DNA of 64,000 bases from Streptomyces eurythermus (GCF_014649115.1 NZ_BMSK01000005.1:186001-250000), one strand, 5' to 3'; shown: positions 41,682-56,918, numbered from the stretch's first letter. Numbers and translations are program-made. Notes: generated by a model from the sequence alone, not told the origin.

Positions 41682-44600
41682 TTGAGTTCCGACTCAGGGG
41701 CACGCACAGCCTTCGCCGAGCGGCTCGCGCTGCTCTACAAGGAGGCCGGAAATCCTCCCCTTAAAAGCGTCGCCCAGGCGGTCGTACGGCTCCAGCGGGT
41801 CGACGAGCGCGGCCGGCCCGTACGGGTGTCCGCGCAGCGGATCAGCGACTGGCGGCGGGCCCGGAACGTACCAGCCCAGTTCGCGGCCCTCGCGGCGGTC
41901 CTCCACATCCTGATCCCGGAGGCCCGGCGGCTGCGCCCCACTCCCGTCTCGGCCGGCCTGTACGACCTCGCCCACTGGCAGCGGCTGTGGGAGCTGGCCC
42001 TGACCGGTCCGGCCGGCGACCGGGCCGCGCCGCCCGCGGAGGAGAACCGGCGGCCCCCGGCCCAGGCGCCCCCGGTCCCCGGGGGCGTGTGCCCGTACCG
42101 GGGACTGGCCCCGTACCGGCGCGAGGACGCCCGGTGGTTCTTCGGCCGGGAGCGCAGTACGAAGGCCCTCGTCGCCCAGATCCGCGCGGCCGAGCGGTCC
42201 GGCGGCCTGGTCATGCTGGTCGGCGCCTCGGGCGCGGGGAAGTCGTCCCTGCTCAACGCCGGCCTCGTCCCCGCGATCCGGGACGGCGCCCTGCACGACG
42301 GCACGGCCTCGACCCCATCGGACGCTCCAGTCACACCAGTCACACGGATCACCGGAGAACCCAGCGAACCCTCCGATCCCTCAGGGCCCCCTGATCCCCC
42401 GGAACCCCCCGACCCCATCCTCCAGCTCGTCCCCGGCGCCGATCCGCTGGGCGAGCTGGTCCGCCGGATCCCCGAACTGGCCGCCGTCGCCGCCGAGGCA
42501 CGGCGGGCCGAGCGGGAGGCGGCGCGGAACCCGGCGCTGCCGGGCAGCGACGCTCCCTACGTCACCCGGGCCGTGCGCGCGGCGGTCGCGGCCTGGGCCC
42601 GCCGGGCGTTCGCCCCCGGTACCCGGCCGGTCGTCATCGTGGACCAGTTCGAGGAGGCGTTCACCCTCTGCGCCGACGAGGCGGACCGGCGCTCCTTCAT
42701 CCAGTTCCTGCACGCCGCCTGCACCCCGCCGGCCGGCTCCGCGGACCCCGCGCCCGTCCGGGTCGTCCTCGGCATACGGGCCGACTTCTACGAGCAGTGC
42801 CTCGGCTATCCGGACCTGGCCGACGCGCTCCAGCACCGGCACATGGTGCTCGGCCCGCTGACCAGCACCGAGCTGCGCGAGGCGGTGACCGGGCCGGCCA
42901 AGGCGGTGGGCCTGGAACTGGAGCCGGGGCTCACCGAGCTGATCGTGCGCGAGGTGAGCGCCGACGGCCCGCGCGGGGCGCACGACGCGGGCGTGCTCCC
43001 CCTGCTGTCGCACGCCCTGCTGGCCACCTGGCAGCGCCGCAAGGCCGGAAAGCTGACGCTGGCCGGCTACCGCGCGGCCGGCGGCATCCAGGGCGCGGTC
43101 GCGGCGACCGCCGAACGGGCCTGGTCCGGCCTGGACCCGGCGGCCCGGACCGCCGCCCGCCTGCTGCTGCTGCGGCTGGTCCGGCTCGGCGAGGACACCC
43201 AGGCCACGCGGCGGCGCGGCACCCGGCGGCAACTGGCCGAGGAGTCGGCGGACCCCGGCAAGACGGAGGAGTCGCTGGAGGCCCTGGTGCGGGCCCGGCT
43301 GGTGACGCTGGACGCGGACACCGTGGAGATCACCCACGAGGCGCTGCTGCACGCCTGGCCCCGGCTGCGGCACTGGATCGACGAGGGCCGCGGCGACCAT
43401 CTGCTGCGCCAGCGGCTGGAGGAGGACGGCCGGGCCTGGGAGGACTCGGGCCGGGACAGCTCGCTGCTGTACCGGGGGTCCCGGCTGGAGCAGGCCCGCA
43501 GCTGGGCCCGGTCGGCCGGGGACACCTATCTGACCCGCAGCGCGATGGAGTTCCTGGCCGCCTCGGTGCGGCTGCGCAAGCGGACGGTGTGGCTGAGCCG
43601 GGCCGCGGTGGCGGCGCTGGTGGTGCTGGCCGTGCTGGCCGCCGGTTCCGCCGTGATCGCCTGGAAGCAGCGCGACGACGCCGTGTTCGAGCAGGTCCTC
43701 GCCGAGGCCGACCGGGTCCAGCACACCGACCCGTCGCTGGCCGCCCAGCTGGACCTGGTCGCGCACCAGTTGCGCCCCGGTGACGAGGGCACGTACAGCC
43801 GCCTGCTGTCGATCGTGAACGCGCCGCTGGCCACCCCGCTGTCCGGGCACACCGGCGCGGTCTACCTCACCTCCTTCAGCCCGGACGGCCGCACCCTGGC
43901 CACGGCCAGCTACGACCGCACGGTCCGGCTGTGGAACGTCGCCGACCCGAACCGCCCGGCACCGCTCGGCAAGCCGCTCACCGGCCACGCCAGCTGGGTG
44001 AGCAGCGCCGTGTTCAGCCCGGACGGCCGCACCCTGGCCTCGGCCGGCGACGACGGCACGATCCGGCTGTGGAACGTCGCCGACCCCGCGCACCCCGTGC
44101 CGCTCGGCGAGCCGCTCACCGGCCACGGGGGCACGATCTACCTGGTGGCGTTCAGCCCGGACGGCCGCACCCTGGCCTCGGCCGGGGAGGACCACACGGT
44201 ACGGCTGTGGAACATGGCCGACCCGCGCCGGCCGCAGCCGCTCCAGACCCTGCGCGGACACACCGCCGCGGTGCGCTGCGTGACCTTCTCCCCGGACGGG
44301 CACACCCTCGCCACCGGCGGCGACGACAACTCGATCCGCCTGTGGAACGTGACCGACCCGCGTCGGCCGGAGCCGCTGAAGACCCTGCGCGGGCACACGG
44401 ACCTGGTGCACTCGGTGGCCTTCGCCCCCGACGGGCGCACCCTGGCCAGCGGCAGCGCGGACGACACCATCCGGCTGTGGGACGTACGCCGGCCCGGGCG
44501 CGCGACGGCGCTCGGCTCCCCGCTGACCGGGCACACCGGGCCGATCTGGTCGGTGGCGTTCAGCCCGGACGGGGGCCGACTGGCCGCCGCGAGCGCGGAC

Positions 44601-45809
44601 AGCACGGCCAGCCTGTGGAACGTCGGCGACCCCACATCGCCGTCCCAGGTCGGCGAGCCGCTCGCGGGCAGCAGCGGGGAGATGTACGCCCTGGGGTTCC
44701 GCCCCGACGGCCGTACCCTCGCCACCGGCAGCGGGGACGGCAAGGTGCGGCTGTGGTCGGTCCCGACCTCCGACATGGTCGGCCGCAGCGGGGCGTTCCG
44801 GCCGGACGGCCGGGTGCTGGCCACCGCCGCCCGCGACGGCCGGCTACGGCTGTGGAACGTGACCCGGCCCGGCCGGCCCGTACTGCTGGGCGAGCCGTTC
44901 ATGCGGGCCGACGGCGACCAGCGCTCCATGGTGTTCTCGCCCGACGGCCGGGTCCTGGCCGTCCTCACCGGGGCCCGCACGGTGCACCTGTGGGACGTCT
45001 CCGACCCCGCCCGCCCGGTCGCCGCGGGCCCGCCGCTGGCCCTGCGGACCCGCTTCATGGGACCGGACGCGCTGGCCTACAGCCCGGACGGGCGCACCCT
45101 GGCCACCGCCTACGACGACCGCACCATCCAGCTGTGGAACGTCACCGACCCCGCGCACGCCGTACCGCTCGGCAGACCGCTCACCGGCCACCGGGGCTAT
45201 GTCAACGCGCTCGCCTTCAGCCCCGACGGGCACACCCTGGCCAGCGGCAGCGCGGACAGCGAGATCCGGCTGTGGGACGTCACCGACCCCACGCGCACCG
45301 TCCCCCTGCGCTCCCCGCTGGCCGAGCACGCGGGCCCGGTGAACGCGCTCGCCTTCAGCCCCGACGGGGACACCCTCGCCAGCGGCAGCGACGACGACAC
45401 GGTCCGCCTGTGGAACATCACCGACCCGGCGCGCGCCGAGCCGCTCGGCAGGCCGCTGACCGGCCACACCGAGGCGGTGACGTCCCTGACCTTCAGCACG
45501 GTCGGCCACACCCTGGCCAGCGGCGGCAACGACAACACGGTCCGCCTGTGGAACATCACCGACCCGGCCCGGGCGACCCCGATCGGCCAGTCCATGAGCC
45601 CCAACGCCAAGACCGGCCACTTCCTCTCCTTCAGCCCCAGCAGTCACGTCCTCGGCGTCTCCAGCGGCACCGACACGGTCCGCCTGTGGAACCTGGACGC
45701 GGACACGGCGATCCGCCACATCTGTTCGGTCACCCGGGGCGTCCTGACGAAGCAGCGCTGGCAGGAGTACCTCCCGCGCCTCTCCTACGACCCTCCGTGC
45801 GGTCGATGA
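41682..45809 (+). CDS. STAND NTPase with HTH-like head and 14 WD40 repeats (1375 aa)
   Basis: The N-terminal 95 residues look like an XRE/HTH-related domain (SVAQAVVRLQRVDE, VSAQRISDWRRARNVP). A Pro-rich linker is followed by CPYRGLAPYRREDARWFFGRE, the usual nSTAND1 entry sequence. Next come Walker A GASGAGKSSLL (about residue 183) and Walker B VIVDQFEEAF (about 318). A helical part and one membrane helix (about 638-660) precede fourteen WD40 blades (about 720-1350), enough for two seven-bladed propellers. The start is TTG 41682 after GGGGTGG. Such proteins sense ligands or partners through the propeller and oligomerise on activation; some related STAND proteins act in phage defence. Role here is unknown. 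Confidence 0.88.
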   Translation: MSSDSGARTAFAERLALLYKEAGNPPLKSVAQAVVRLQRVDERGRPVRVSAQRISDWRRARNVPAQFAALAAVLHILIPEARRLRPTPVSAGLYDLAHWQRLWELALTGPAGDRAAPPAEENRRPPAQAPPVPGGVCPYRGLAPYRREDARWFFGRERSTKALVAQIRAAERSGGLVMLVGASGAGKSSLLNAGLVPAIRDGALHDGTASTPSDAPVTPVTRITGEPSEPSDPSGPPDPPEPPDPILQLVPGADPLGELVRRIPELAAVAAEARRAEREAARNPALPGSDAPYVTRAVRAAVAAWARRAFAPGTRPVVIVDQFEEAFTLCADEADRRSFIQFLHAACTPPAGSADPAPVRVVLGIRADFYEQCLGYPDLADALQHRHMVLGPLTSTELREAVTGPAKAVGLELEPGLTELIVREVSADGPRGAHDAGVLPLLSHALLATWQRRKAGKLTLAGYRAAGGIQGAVAATAERAWSGLDPAARTAARLLLLRLVRLGEDTQATRRRGTRRQLAEESADPGKTEESLEALVRARLVTLDADTVEITHEALLHAWPRLRHWIDEGRGDHLLRQRLEEDGRAWEDSGRDSSLLYRGSRLEQARSWARSAGDTYLTRSAMEFLAASVRLRKRTVWLSRAAVAALVVLAVLAAGSAVIAWKQRDDAVFEQVLAEADRVQHTDPSLAAQLDLVAHQLRPGDEGTYSRLLSIVNAPLATPLSGHTGAVYLTSFSPDGRTLATASYDRTVRLWNVADPNRPAPLGKPLTGHASWVSSAVFSPDGRTLASAGDDGTIRLWNVADPAHPVPLGEPLTGHGGTIYLVAFSPDGRTLASAGEDHTVRLWNMADPRRPQPLQTLRGHTAAVRCVTFSPDGHTLATGGDDNSIRLWNVTDPRRPEPLKTLRGHTDLVHSVAFAPDGRTLASGSADDTIRLWDVRRPGRATALGSPLTGHTGPIWSVAFSPDGGRLAAASADSTASLWNVGDPTSPSQVGEPLAGSSGEMYALGFRPDGRTLATGSGDGKVRLWSVPTSDMVGRSGAFRPDGRVLATAARDGRLRLWNVTRPGRPVLLGEPFMRADGDQRSMVFSPDGRVLAVLTGARTVHLWDVSDPARPVAAGPPLALRTRFMGPDALAYSPDGRTLATAYDDRTIQLWNVTDPAHAVPLGRPLTGHRGYVNALAFSPDGHTLASGSADSEIRLWDVTDPTRTVPLRSPLAEHAGPVNALAFSPDGDTLASGSDDDTVRLWNITDPARAEPLGRPLTGHTEAVTSLTFSTVGHTLASGGNDNTVRLWNITDPARATPIGQSMSPNAKTGHFLSFSPSSHVLGVSSGTDTVRLWNLDADTAIRHICSVTRGVLTKQRWQEYLPRLSYDPPCGR

Positions 45810-46129
45810 TCGGCCAACCTGCCTGATTTCCCCTGGACTTGGCCCCACACAACCCACAACCTTGTTACCCTTGGCCATAGCCCGATCGCTGGTGCATCCC
45901 CCGTCGCCAGCGGTCGGGTCTTTCATGTGGTGGGGACATCACCCTTCTCAGAACGGCGCCCGGTGGCGCTCCTCGTAGAAGTAGACCCCCGAGGTCGACG
46001 TCCGGGGGTGGCCGAGGCAGCCGATGACGAAGCGAACGGCCGGGGCGGTGGCGCCATAGACGCTGTTCCGGTGGGTCACGGTGTCAGCCGCTGGTGCCAG
46101 CCGCCGCACGCCGTTCATGTTGGGTCGGA
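45810..46129. other. Intergenic region after the STAND/WD40 gene
   Basis: 320 bp holding the terminator at 45881-45918 and a second hairpin-like inverted repeat (ACCCCCG/CCGGGGGT, about 45984-46008). A 77-codon frame at 45927 lacks coding signals. Nothing else is recognisable. Confidence 0.45.
45881..45918 (+). terminator. Terminator of the STAND/WD40 gene
   Basis: CCCGATCGCTGG (45881-45892) pairs with CCAGCGGTCGGG (45907-45918) with one mismatch and is followed by TCTTTC. Confidence 0.65.
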
Positions 46130-46351
46130 TCAGTCTCCGGAGTCGCCGCCATCGTCGTAATCGTCGCCACCGTCGTAGTAGTCGCCTCCGTCGTCGTCTC
46201 CGTCATCGCTGTGGTAGCCGACGGAGACCTGAGGAGCGTGAGTCGGAGTGGACGCGACCGCAATCCCGGCCGTGCCGATCGCGGCACCGCCGGACACGAG
46301 AACGCCTGCCGCCGAAACGGCAAAGAGGTACTTCAGACGTCGTGCGCGCAT
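46130..46351 (-). CDS. Small secreted Asp/Gly/Tyr-rich protein (73 aa)
   Basis: A basic N-terminus and hydrophobic core (LKYLFAVSAAGVLVSGGAAIG) with an Ala-rich cleavage region form a Sec signal peptide. The mature part is only about 40 residues and ends in repeated Asp-Asp-Gly and Asp-Tyr units, with over 15 Asp. AGGAAG lies upstream of ATG 46351. The acidic tail could bind cations or the wall; that is a guess. It lies between the STAND gene and tRNA-Ile. Confidence 0.72.
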   Translation of the reverse strand: MRARRLKYLFAVSAAGVLVSGGAAIGTAGIAVASTPTHAPQVSVGYHSDDGDDDGGDYYDGGDDYDDGGDSGD

Positions 46352-46768
46352 GATCGATACACTTCCTGTTTCTTGATCGGCCCGCACGCGGTCAGACGCG
46401 TGCGGCTGTTCGCGGCCGCCATGAAATGGTGTGGCGCGGTCTTCGATCGGCCGCGTACGTGTGGGGAGCATCTCCCTGTCGCAGCCCCGCAGCGTGGGCC
46501 TCGCCGACTGCGCTGCGGCCGCTTCCCCTATGAAGAGAATCTGACGGATCGCGTATGCCGCCGTGTCAGACGTCTCGTTACCCACGCTAGTCACCGCATG
46601 CTTCATCGCAACCGCTACGGCGCAGCCTGAGGGGTGGTTCAGGCGTCCAGGGGGAGCGCGCCCCTGTACGAACGACCTGAACGCCATGGGCCGCGGCTGA
46701 CCGCCGCCGTTGGTGTCAAGCATGGGTGTCAAAAGACCCCCGGCCCAATGGACCGGGGGTCTTCTCGC
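46352..46768. other. Intergenic region between the small secreted gene and tRNA-Ile
   Basis: 417 bp. It contains the promoter of the secreted-protein gene and, near its right end, the tRNA terminator. I see no gene; frames across it are shadows with poor codon use. Confidence 0.45.
46733..46763 (-). terminator. Rho-independent terminator after tRNA-Ile
   Basis: A perfect 11-bp inverted repeat (46733-46743 with 46753-46763), followed on the minus strand by a T run, lies just downstream of the tRNA. Confidence 0.8.
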
Positions 46769-46771
46769 TGG

Positions 46772-46845
46772 TGGGGCTAACAGGATTTGAACCTGTGGCC
46801 TCATCCTTATCAGGGATGCGCTCTAACCAACTGAGCTATAGCCCC
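46772..46845 (-). tRNA. tRNA-Ile (GAT)
   Basis: On the minus strand the sequence starts GGGGCTATAGCTCAGTTGG, has anticodon loop CTGATAA with GAT, the T-loop GGTTCAAATCC, and closes with TAGCCCC plus A. The next three minus-strand bases complete CCA (46769), so CCA is encoded. All stems pair. Position downstream of gyrA/DUF3566 is standard for Streptomyces. Confidence 0.97.
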
Positions 46846-46950
46846 GCCGCGCCTTGCGGTGTGTGTCCCGCGCGCTGACTCCTGAAGATTAGCGCACGAC
46901 ACCGTCAGTCCCAAAATCGGTTGTCGGGGACCGTCAGGACGCCGCCGGCC

Positions 46951-47664
46951 TCACTCGTCCTCCGCGAGGGTCAGCTCGATGCCCCCCACGAAGCCCGCGG
47001 AGAGGTTGTAGATGAACGCGCCGAGCGTCGCCAGGGCGGTCGCCAGGACCACGTCGATGACCGCGATGACCGACGTGAACGTCAGGACGTGCGGAAGGGA
47101 CAGGAACGCCTGGAGGTCGAAGCCGTTGGCCTCGTTGGAGCCGGTCGCCTCCGAGATCGTGCCGCCGACCGTCGAGAACACACCCATCGCGTCCATCACC
47201 ATCCACAGCACCGCCGAGGCGACGATCGTGCAGATGCCGAACGCGATGGAGAGCAGGAAGCTGACCTTCATCACCGACCACGGGTCGGCCTTGGCCACCC
47301 GCAGCCGCGCCTTACGGGTGCGCGGAGCCGTCGGCCGCATCCCCGTGCGCGGCTTGCGCACCGCGCCCTGCGCCGGATAGGCCTGCGGCGGGTGGTACGG
47401 AACCGCGGGCTGCTCCGGGTGCCGCTCACCGGGCAGCGGCGACGCCGCCCGTGCCTCGCCGGCCGGGCCTCGGGTGTCCGTCACCGTTCCCCCTTGGGAT
47501 CCAGACGTACGGGAGGAGTCCGCCTGGGACCCCTTCACCGGATTCAGGTCGGTCGTGTGCGGGTCGCTCGCACTTGCCGCACGCGCGGCGGAGCCACGGC
47601 CGCCGCCGTCCGTTTCCGTACCCGTGGAGGTACCGGCCGATCCGGCGCCCGTGGCTCCGCTCAC
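46951..47664 (-). CDS. DUF3566 membrane protein (237 aa)
   Basis: A Pro/Ser/Gly-rich cytoplasmic half (residues 1-115) is followed by the conserved DUF3566 region: basic KARLRVAKADPWSVMKVSF, one membrane helix (LLSIAFGICTIVASAVLWMVM), and a second (TFTSVIAVIDVVLATALATLGAFIYNL in parts). It ends ELTLAEDE. It lies 18 bp downstream of gyrA and is probably cotranscribed. The family is tied to gyrA in actinobacteria and may assist membrane or division processes; function is unproven. Confidence 0.9.
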   Translation of the reverse strand: MSGATGAGSAGTSTGTETDGGGRGSAARAASASDPHTTDLNPVKGSQADSSRTSGSQGGTVTDTRGPAGEARAASPLPGERHPEQPAVPYHPPQAYPAQGAVRKPRTGMRPTAPRTRKARLRVAKADPWSVMKVSFLLSIAFGICTIVASAVLWMVMDAMGVFSTVGGTISEATGSNEANGFDLQAFLSLPHVLTFTSVIAVIDVVLATALATLGAFIYNLSAGFVGGIELTLAEDE

Positions 47665-47682
47665 GATGACTCACTCCTCGTG

Positions 47683-50277
<2,595 letters not shown>

Positions 50278-50319
50278 TGCTGGTGAAGATCCTTCCTGGT
50301 GCGGTCAGCTGAGACCGAC

Positions 50320-52786
<2,467 letters not shown>

Positions 52787-53356
52787 TCACCCGTAGGTAT
52801 CGCCGGGACCGGTGCTGCCCGGCGCCCGCAGCGGGCCGTAGCGGCGGGCGGGGCCGCCCGGGTTGAGCACCTTGATCATCCGTACGCTGCCCTGGCCCAG
52901 ATCCTGGTTGAGCCGGGCCACCAGCGCGGGCGCGAGGTGCCGCAGCTGGGTCGCCCAGGCCGTGGAGTCGCAGGCCACGACCAGCACCCGCTCGTCCTCG
53001 TCGTACCGCTGCGGCACACAGTGCTTGGCCAGGTCCTCGCCGACGATCTGCGGCCAGCGGCCCATCACCCCGCCCACCGCGGCGGGCGTCTCCCAGCCGC
53101 GCTCGGTGATCAGCCGGCTGATCGCCGCCCCCAGCTTCTGCGGGTCGCGTCCGTCGGCGCGGGCACCGGAGCGCAGGCCGCCGCCGCGCCGGGCCTGCTT
53201 CTTCTGCCGTGCCGCGTCCCCACGCGCGCGTGCCTGCTCCTTCGCGGCGCGCAACGCCACGCGCGCGAGGTCGACACCGGAGGGCTCCTTGGCGTTCGCC
53301 GCCCTCGGGGCGCCCGGGGCTTCCGGGGTGTTCCGTGCGGGGTCCTCGGGGTTCAT
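52787..53356 (-). CDS. DUF721/DciA family protein, probable helicase-loading factor (189 aa)
   Basis: The C-terminal half carries the DciA-type KH-like domain ([58 protein letters not shown] in parts). The N-terminal half is basic and disordered. DciA helps load replicative helicase DnaB in bacteria without DnaC/DnaI. ATG 53356 overlaps the recF stop (ATGA), and it lies in the dnaN-recF-gyrB region, consistent with replication. Confidence 0.9.
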   Translation of the reverse strand: MNPEDPARNTPEAPGAPRAANAKEPSGVDLARVALRAAKEQARARGDAARQKKQARRGGGLRSGARADGRDPQKLGAAISRLITERGWETPAAVGGVMGRWPQIVGEDLAKHCVPQRYDEDERVLVVACDSTAWATQLRHLAPALVARLNQDLGQGSVRMIKVLNPGGPARRYGPLRAPGSTGPGDTYG

Positions 53357-54474
53357 ACGCGCTCCACCGTCCCGCCGGCCACCGCGTACCGGGCGCCGGC
53401 CAGCACATGGGGTACGTCGTCGTCCACGGCGGCGGTGACCAGCACCTGTTCGCCGGGGGCGACCAGTTCCGCCAGCCGTTCCCGGCGGCGGGCGTCCAGT
53501 TCCGCGAAGACGTCGTCCAGGATCAGCACCGGCTCGTTGCCCTCCGCGCGCAGCAGGTCGTAGGAGGCCAGCCGGAGGGCGAGGGCGTAGGACCAGGACT
53601 CGCCGTGCGAGGCGTAGCCCTTGGCGGGCAGCTGCCCGAGTTTCAGCACCAGGTCGTCCCGGTGCGGACCGACCAGGGTGACGCCCCGCTCGATCTCCTG
53701 CTTGCGCGCCTCGGCGAGGGCCGCCATCAGCTGCTCGTACAGCTCCTCGCGGGTGTGGGCCTCGCCCGGCGCCGACGGCTTGTACTCCAGCGCCACCGGA
53801 CCGCCGCCGGGGGCCAGCTGTTCGTATGCCTTGTCGGCCAGCGGCTGGAGGGCCGCGACGAGGTCGAGCCGCTGGACGAGCACCTCGGCGCCCGCCCGCG
53901 CCAAGTGCTGGTCCCAGACGTCGAGCGTGGACATGTCCATGGACCGTCCACCGTGCCGGCGCGCGAGCGCGGCCGACTTCAGCAGGGTGTTGCGCTGCTT
54001 GAGCACCCGCTCGTAGTCGGAGCGCACACCCGCCATCCGCGGGGACCGCGCGGTGACCAGCTCGTCGAGGAACCGCCGCCGCTCACCCGGGTCACCCTTG
54101 ACGAGCGCGAGGTCCTCGGGCGCGAACAGCACGGTCCGTACGATCCCCAGCACGTCCCGCGGTCTGACCTGCGAGGACCGGTTGATACGGGCGCGGTTGG
54201 CCCTGCCCGGGTTCAGCTCCAGCTCGATCAGCTGCTGCCGGTCGCCCTGGCGGACCTGCGCCCGCACGATCGCCCGCTCGGCGCCCATGCGCACCAGCGG
54301 CGCGTCGGAGGCGACCCGGTGGCTGCCGAGCGTGGCCAGGTATCCGACCGCCTCCACCAGGTTGGTCTTGCCCTGCCCGTTGGGGCCGACGAAGGCGGTG
54401 ACGCCCGGGTCGAGCGGGACCTCGGCCCGGGCGTACGAGCGGAAGTCGGCCAGCGAAAGATGCGTGACGTGCAT
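53353..54474 (-). CDS. recF: DNA replication/repair protein RecF (373 aa)
   Basis: An SMC-like ABC ATPase for gap repair. Walker A is [15 protein letters not shown], the signature region is [14 protein letters not shown] (family S-x-G-x-x), and Walker B is [14 protein letters not shown]. The start [14 protein letters not shown] at ATG 54474 is typical. It is followed directly by the DciA gene with an ATGA overlap and preceded by gnd. Confidence 0.97.
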   Translation of the reverse strand: MHVTHLSLADFRSYARAEVPLDPGVTAFVGPNGQGKTNLVEAVGYLATLGSHRVASDAPLVRMGAERAIVRAQVRQGDRQQLIELELNPGRANRARINRSSQVRPRDVLGIVRTVLFAPEDLALVKGDPGERRRFLDELVTARSPRMAGVRSDYERVLKQRNTLLKSAALARRHGGRSMDMSTLDVWDQHLARAGAEVLVQRLDLVAALQPLADKAYEQLAPGGGPVALEYKPSAPGEAHTREELYEQLMAALAEARKQEIERGVTLVGPHRDDLVLKLGQLPAKGYASHGESWSYALALRLASYDLLRAEGNEPVLILDDVFAELDARRRERLAELVAPGEQVLVTAAVDDDVPHVLAGARYAVAGGTVERV

Positions 54475-54509
54475 GGTCGTCCCGCCGACCTCCCTGCTTG
54501 TGCTGCGGC

Positions 54510-55385
54510 TTACTTCTTCTCTACGGCGTGACCGCCGAACTGGTTGCGCAGCGCGGCGATCATCTTCATCTGCGGCGAGTCCTCCTGCCGGGAGGCGAAC
54601 CGCGCGAACAGCGAGGCGGTGATCGCCGGCAGCGGCACGGCGTTGTCGATCGCCGCCTCCACCGTCCAGCGTCCCTCGCCGGAGTCCTGTGCGTAACCGC
54701 GCAGGGCGTCCAGGTGCTCGTCCTCGTCGAGGGCGTTGACCGCGAGGTCCAGCAGCCAGGACCGGATGACCGTGCCCTCCTGCCAGGAGCGGAAGACCTC
54801 GCGGACGTTCTCCACGGAGTCGACCTTCTCCAGCAGCTCCCAGCCCTCGGCGTAGGCCTGCATCATGGCGTACTCGATGCCGTTGTGGACCATCTTCGCG
54901 AAGTGGCCCGCGCCGACCTTGCCCGCGTGCACCGAGCCGAAGTCGCCCTCCGGCTTCAGGGCGTCGAAGATCGGCTGCACCTTGGCGACGTTCTCCGCGT
55001 CGCCGCCGTACATCAGCGCGTACCCGTTCTCCAGGCCCCACACGCCGCCGGAGACACCGCAGTCGACGAAGCCTATGCCCTTGGCGGCCAGCTCCTCGGC
55101 GTGCCGCTCGTCGTCGGTCCAGCGGGAGTTCCCGCCGTCCACGACCACGTCGCCGGGCTCCAGCAGCTCGGCGAGGCGGTCGACAGTCGACTGGGTGGGC
55201 TCGCCCGCCGGGACCATCACCCAGACCACGCGCGGGCCGCTGAGCTTGCCCACAAGCTCTTCCAGGCTGTGGACATCCGCGACGTCCGCGTTGCGGTCGT
55301 ACCCGATGACGGTGTGGCCCGCGCGGCGGATCCGCTCGCGCATGTTGCCGCCCATCTTGCCGAGGCCGACGAGACCGAGCTCCAT
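54510..55385 (-). CDS. gnd: 6-phosphogluconate dehydrogenase, short form (291 aa)
   Basis: An oxidative pentose phosphate enzyme. The N-terminal Rossmann motif is [17 protein letters not shown], with the signature region [10 protein letters not shown]. The catalytic-domain Lys and His lie in [16 protein letters not shown]. At 291 residues it belongs to the short NAD-preferring 6PGDH group rather than the 470-residue enzyme. It is a normal member of the dnaN-gnd-recF block in Streptomyces. Confidence 0.95.
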   Translation of the reverse strand: MELGLVGLGKMGGNMRERIRRAGHTVIGYDRNADVADVHSLEELVGKLSGPRVVWVMVPAGEPTQSTVDRLAELLEPGDVVVDGGNSRWTDDERHAEELAAKGIGFVDCGVSGGVWGLENGYALMYGGDAENVAKVQPIFDALKPEGDFGSVHAGKVGAGHFAKMVHNGIEYAMMQAYAEGWELLEKVDSVENVREVFRSWQEGTVIRSWLLDLAVNALDEDEHLDALRGYAQDSGEGRWTVEAAIDNAVPLPAITASLFARFASRQEDSPQMKMIAALRNQFGGHAVEKK

Positions 55386-55627
55386 CAGTTGTGTTCCTTA
55401 GGTCGCTGTGTGGCGTGAGAGGCACCGAGGTGCCGAGCCGAGCCTAAACCCGGACGCTCACGCACAGCTGTGGGCATACGCGCTCATGCGAGACCCGCGC
55501 TGACCTGCGGAAACGTAGTCCCGGAGGGGTTCGTGGGGGCACCAGTGAGCGGAGTCCGCCGCACCTCCCGGTCACGCTGCCGGGCATCCACAGGGACGCC
55601 CGGCACCGTGCACACCTGTGGAAAACG

Positions 55628-56758
55628 TCAGCCGCTGAGCCGGACCGGCATGATCAGGTACTTGTACGCGTCGTCGGCCTCCGCGTCCACCGCCGGCTTC
55701 CCGCTGAGCAGCGCCGGCTTCGTGGACGTGGTGAACGACAGCTGCGCCACCGGCGAGTCGATCGCGCTCAGGCCGTCCAGCAGGAACGTCGGGTTGAAGG
55801 CGATCGAGATGTCGTCGCCCTCCAGCTGGGCGTCGACCCTTTCCACAGCCTGTGCGTCGTCGCTGGACCCGGCCTCCAGGATCAGCACGCCCTGCTCGAA
55901 GCTCAGCCGCACCGGGGTGTTCCGCTCGGCGACCAGGGCCACGCGCTTGACCGCCTCCACGAACGGCGCGGTCTCGATCACGGCGACGGAGTTGAACTCG
56001 GTCGGGAACAGCGTGCGGTACTTGGGCAGGTCACCCTCCAGCAGACGCGTGGTCGTACGCCGCCCGGCGCCCTCGAAACCGATCAGGCCCTCGCCGGCAC
56101 CGGCACCGGCCAGCGCCAGCGTGACGCTGTCCCCGGCACCGAGCGACTTGGCGGTGTCCAGCAGCGTCTTGGCCGGGACCAGGGCGACGGCGGAGGCGTC
56201 GGGGTTCTCCGGCTTCCACAGGAACTCGCGGACCGCGAAGCGGTAGCGGTCGGTGGAGGCCAGGGTGACCGTGTCGCCCTCGATCTCGATGCGCACACCG
56301 GTGAGCACCGGCAGCGTGTCGTCACGCCCGGCGGCGATGGCCACCTGGGAGACGGCCGCGGCGAAGACCTCGCCGGGGACGGTGCCGGTCGCGTTCGGCA
56401 TCTGCGGCAGGGCCGGGTACTCCTCCACAGGCAGGGTGTGGAGGGTGAACCGGGAGGTGCCGCAGACCACGGTCGCCCGTACACCGTCTGTGGAAATCTC
56501 CACCGGCCGGTTGGGGAGGGCGCGGGAGATGTCGGCGAGCAGCCGGCCGGAGACCAGGACGGTGCCCTCCTCCTCGACCTCCGCCTCGACGTTCACCCGC
56601 GCGGAGACCTCGTAGTCGAAGCTCGACAGACTCAGCTGGCCGTCCTCGGCCTTGAGCAGCAGGCCGGCGAGGACAGGCGCCGGCGGACGGGCCGGGAGGC
56701 TGCGTGCCGCCCAGGCCACTGCCTCCGCGAGTACGTCGCGTTCCACCCGGATCTTCAC
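55628..56758 (-). CDS. dnaN: DNA polymerase III beta subunit, sliding clamp (376 aa)
   Basis: The three-domain beta clamp. The sequence starts VKIRVERDVLAEAVAW at GTG 56758, shows the repeated clamp-fold strands, and ends in the highly conserved YLIMPVRLSG. It tethers polymerase III to DNA and recruits partners with clamp-binding motifs. It lies beside the origin and is transcribed away from it. Confidence 0.97.
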   Translation of the reverse strand: MKIRVERDVLAEAVAWAARSLPARPPAPVLAGLLLKAEDGQLSLSSFDYEVSARVNVEAEVEEEGTVLVSGRLLADISRALPNRPVEISTDGVRATVVCGTSRFTLHTLPVEEYPALPQMPNATGTVPGEVFAAAVSQVAIAAGRDDTLPVLTGVRIEIEGDTVTLASTDRYRFAVREFLWKPENPDASAVALVPAKTLLDTAKSLGAGDSVTLALAGAGAGEGLIGFEGAGRRTTTRLLEGDLPKYRTLFPTEFNSVAVIETAPFVEAVKRVALVAERNTPVRLSFEQGVLILEAGSSDDAQAVERVDAQLEGDDISIAFNPTFLLDGLSAIDSPVAQLSFTTSTKPALLSGKPAVDAEADDAYKYLIMPVRLSG

Positions 56759-56918
56759 CGTAAGCCGCCTCCTGCTGTTGCTACTGAGTCCTCCGACTCG
56801 GTGTCACCGCCCCCTGGGACGGGAAGGACACCGGGGACCAGTCTGACGCACGGCACTGACAGTAGGTGCCCGTCGGGGTCAAGTCGGTCCGAGCGGCAGC
56901 CGGGCGCGAGAGGGCGAG

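Noticed and set aside
42381..44534. Minus-strand frame of 717 codons opposite the STAND/WD40 gene
   Set aside because: It mirrors the WD40 repeats and has no recognisable domain.
43845..45700. Regular repeats that might suggest a CRISPR array or tandem element
   Set aside because: The period (about 130 bp) is that of WD40 blades in one coding frame; there are no short identical repeats with unique spacers.
45927..46160. 77-codon frame after the STAND gene
   Set aside because: Poor codon bias and overlap with the opposite-strand secreted-protein gene; no ribosome site.
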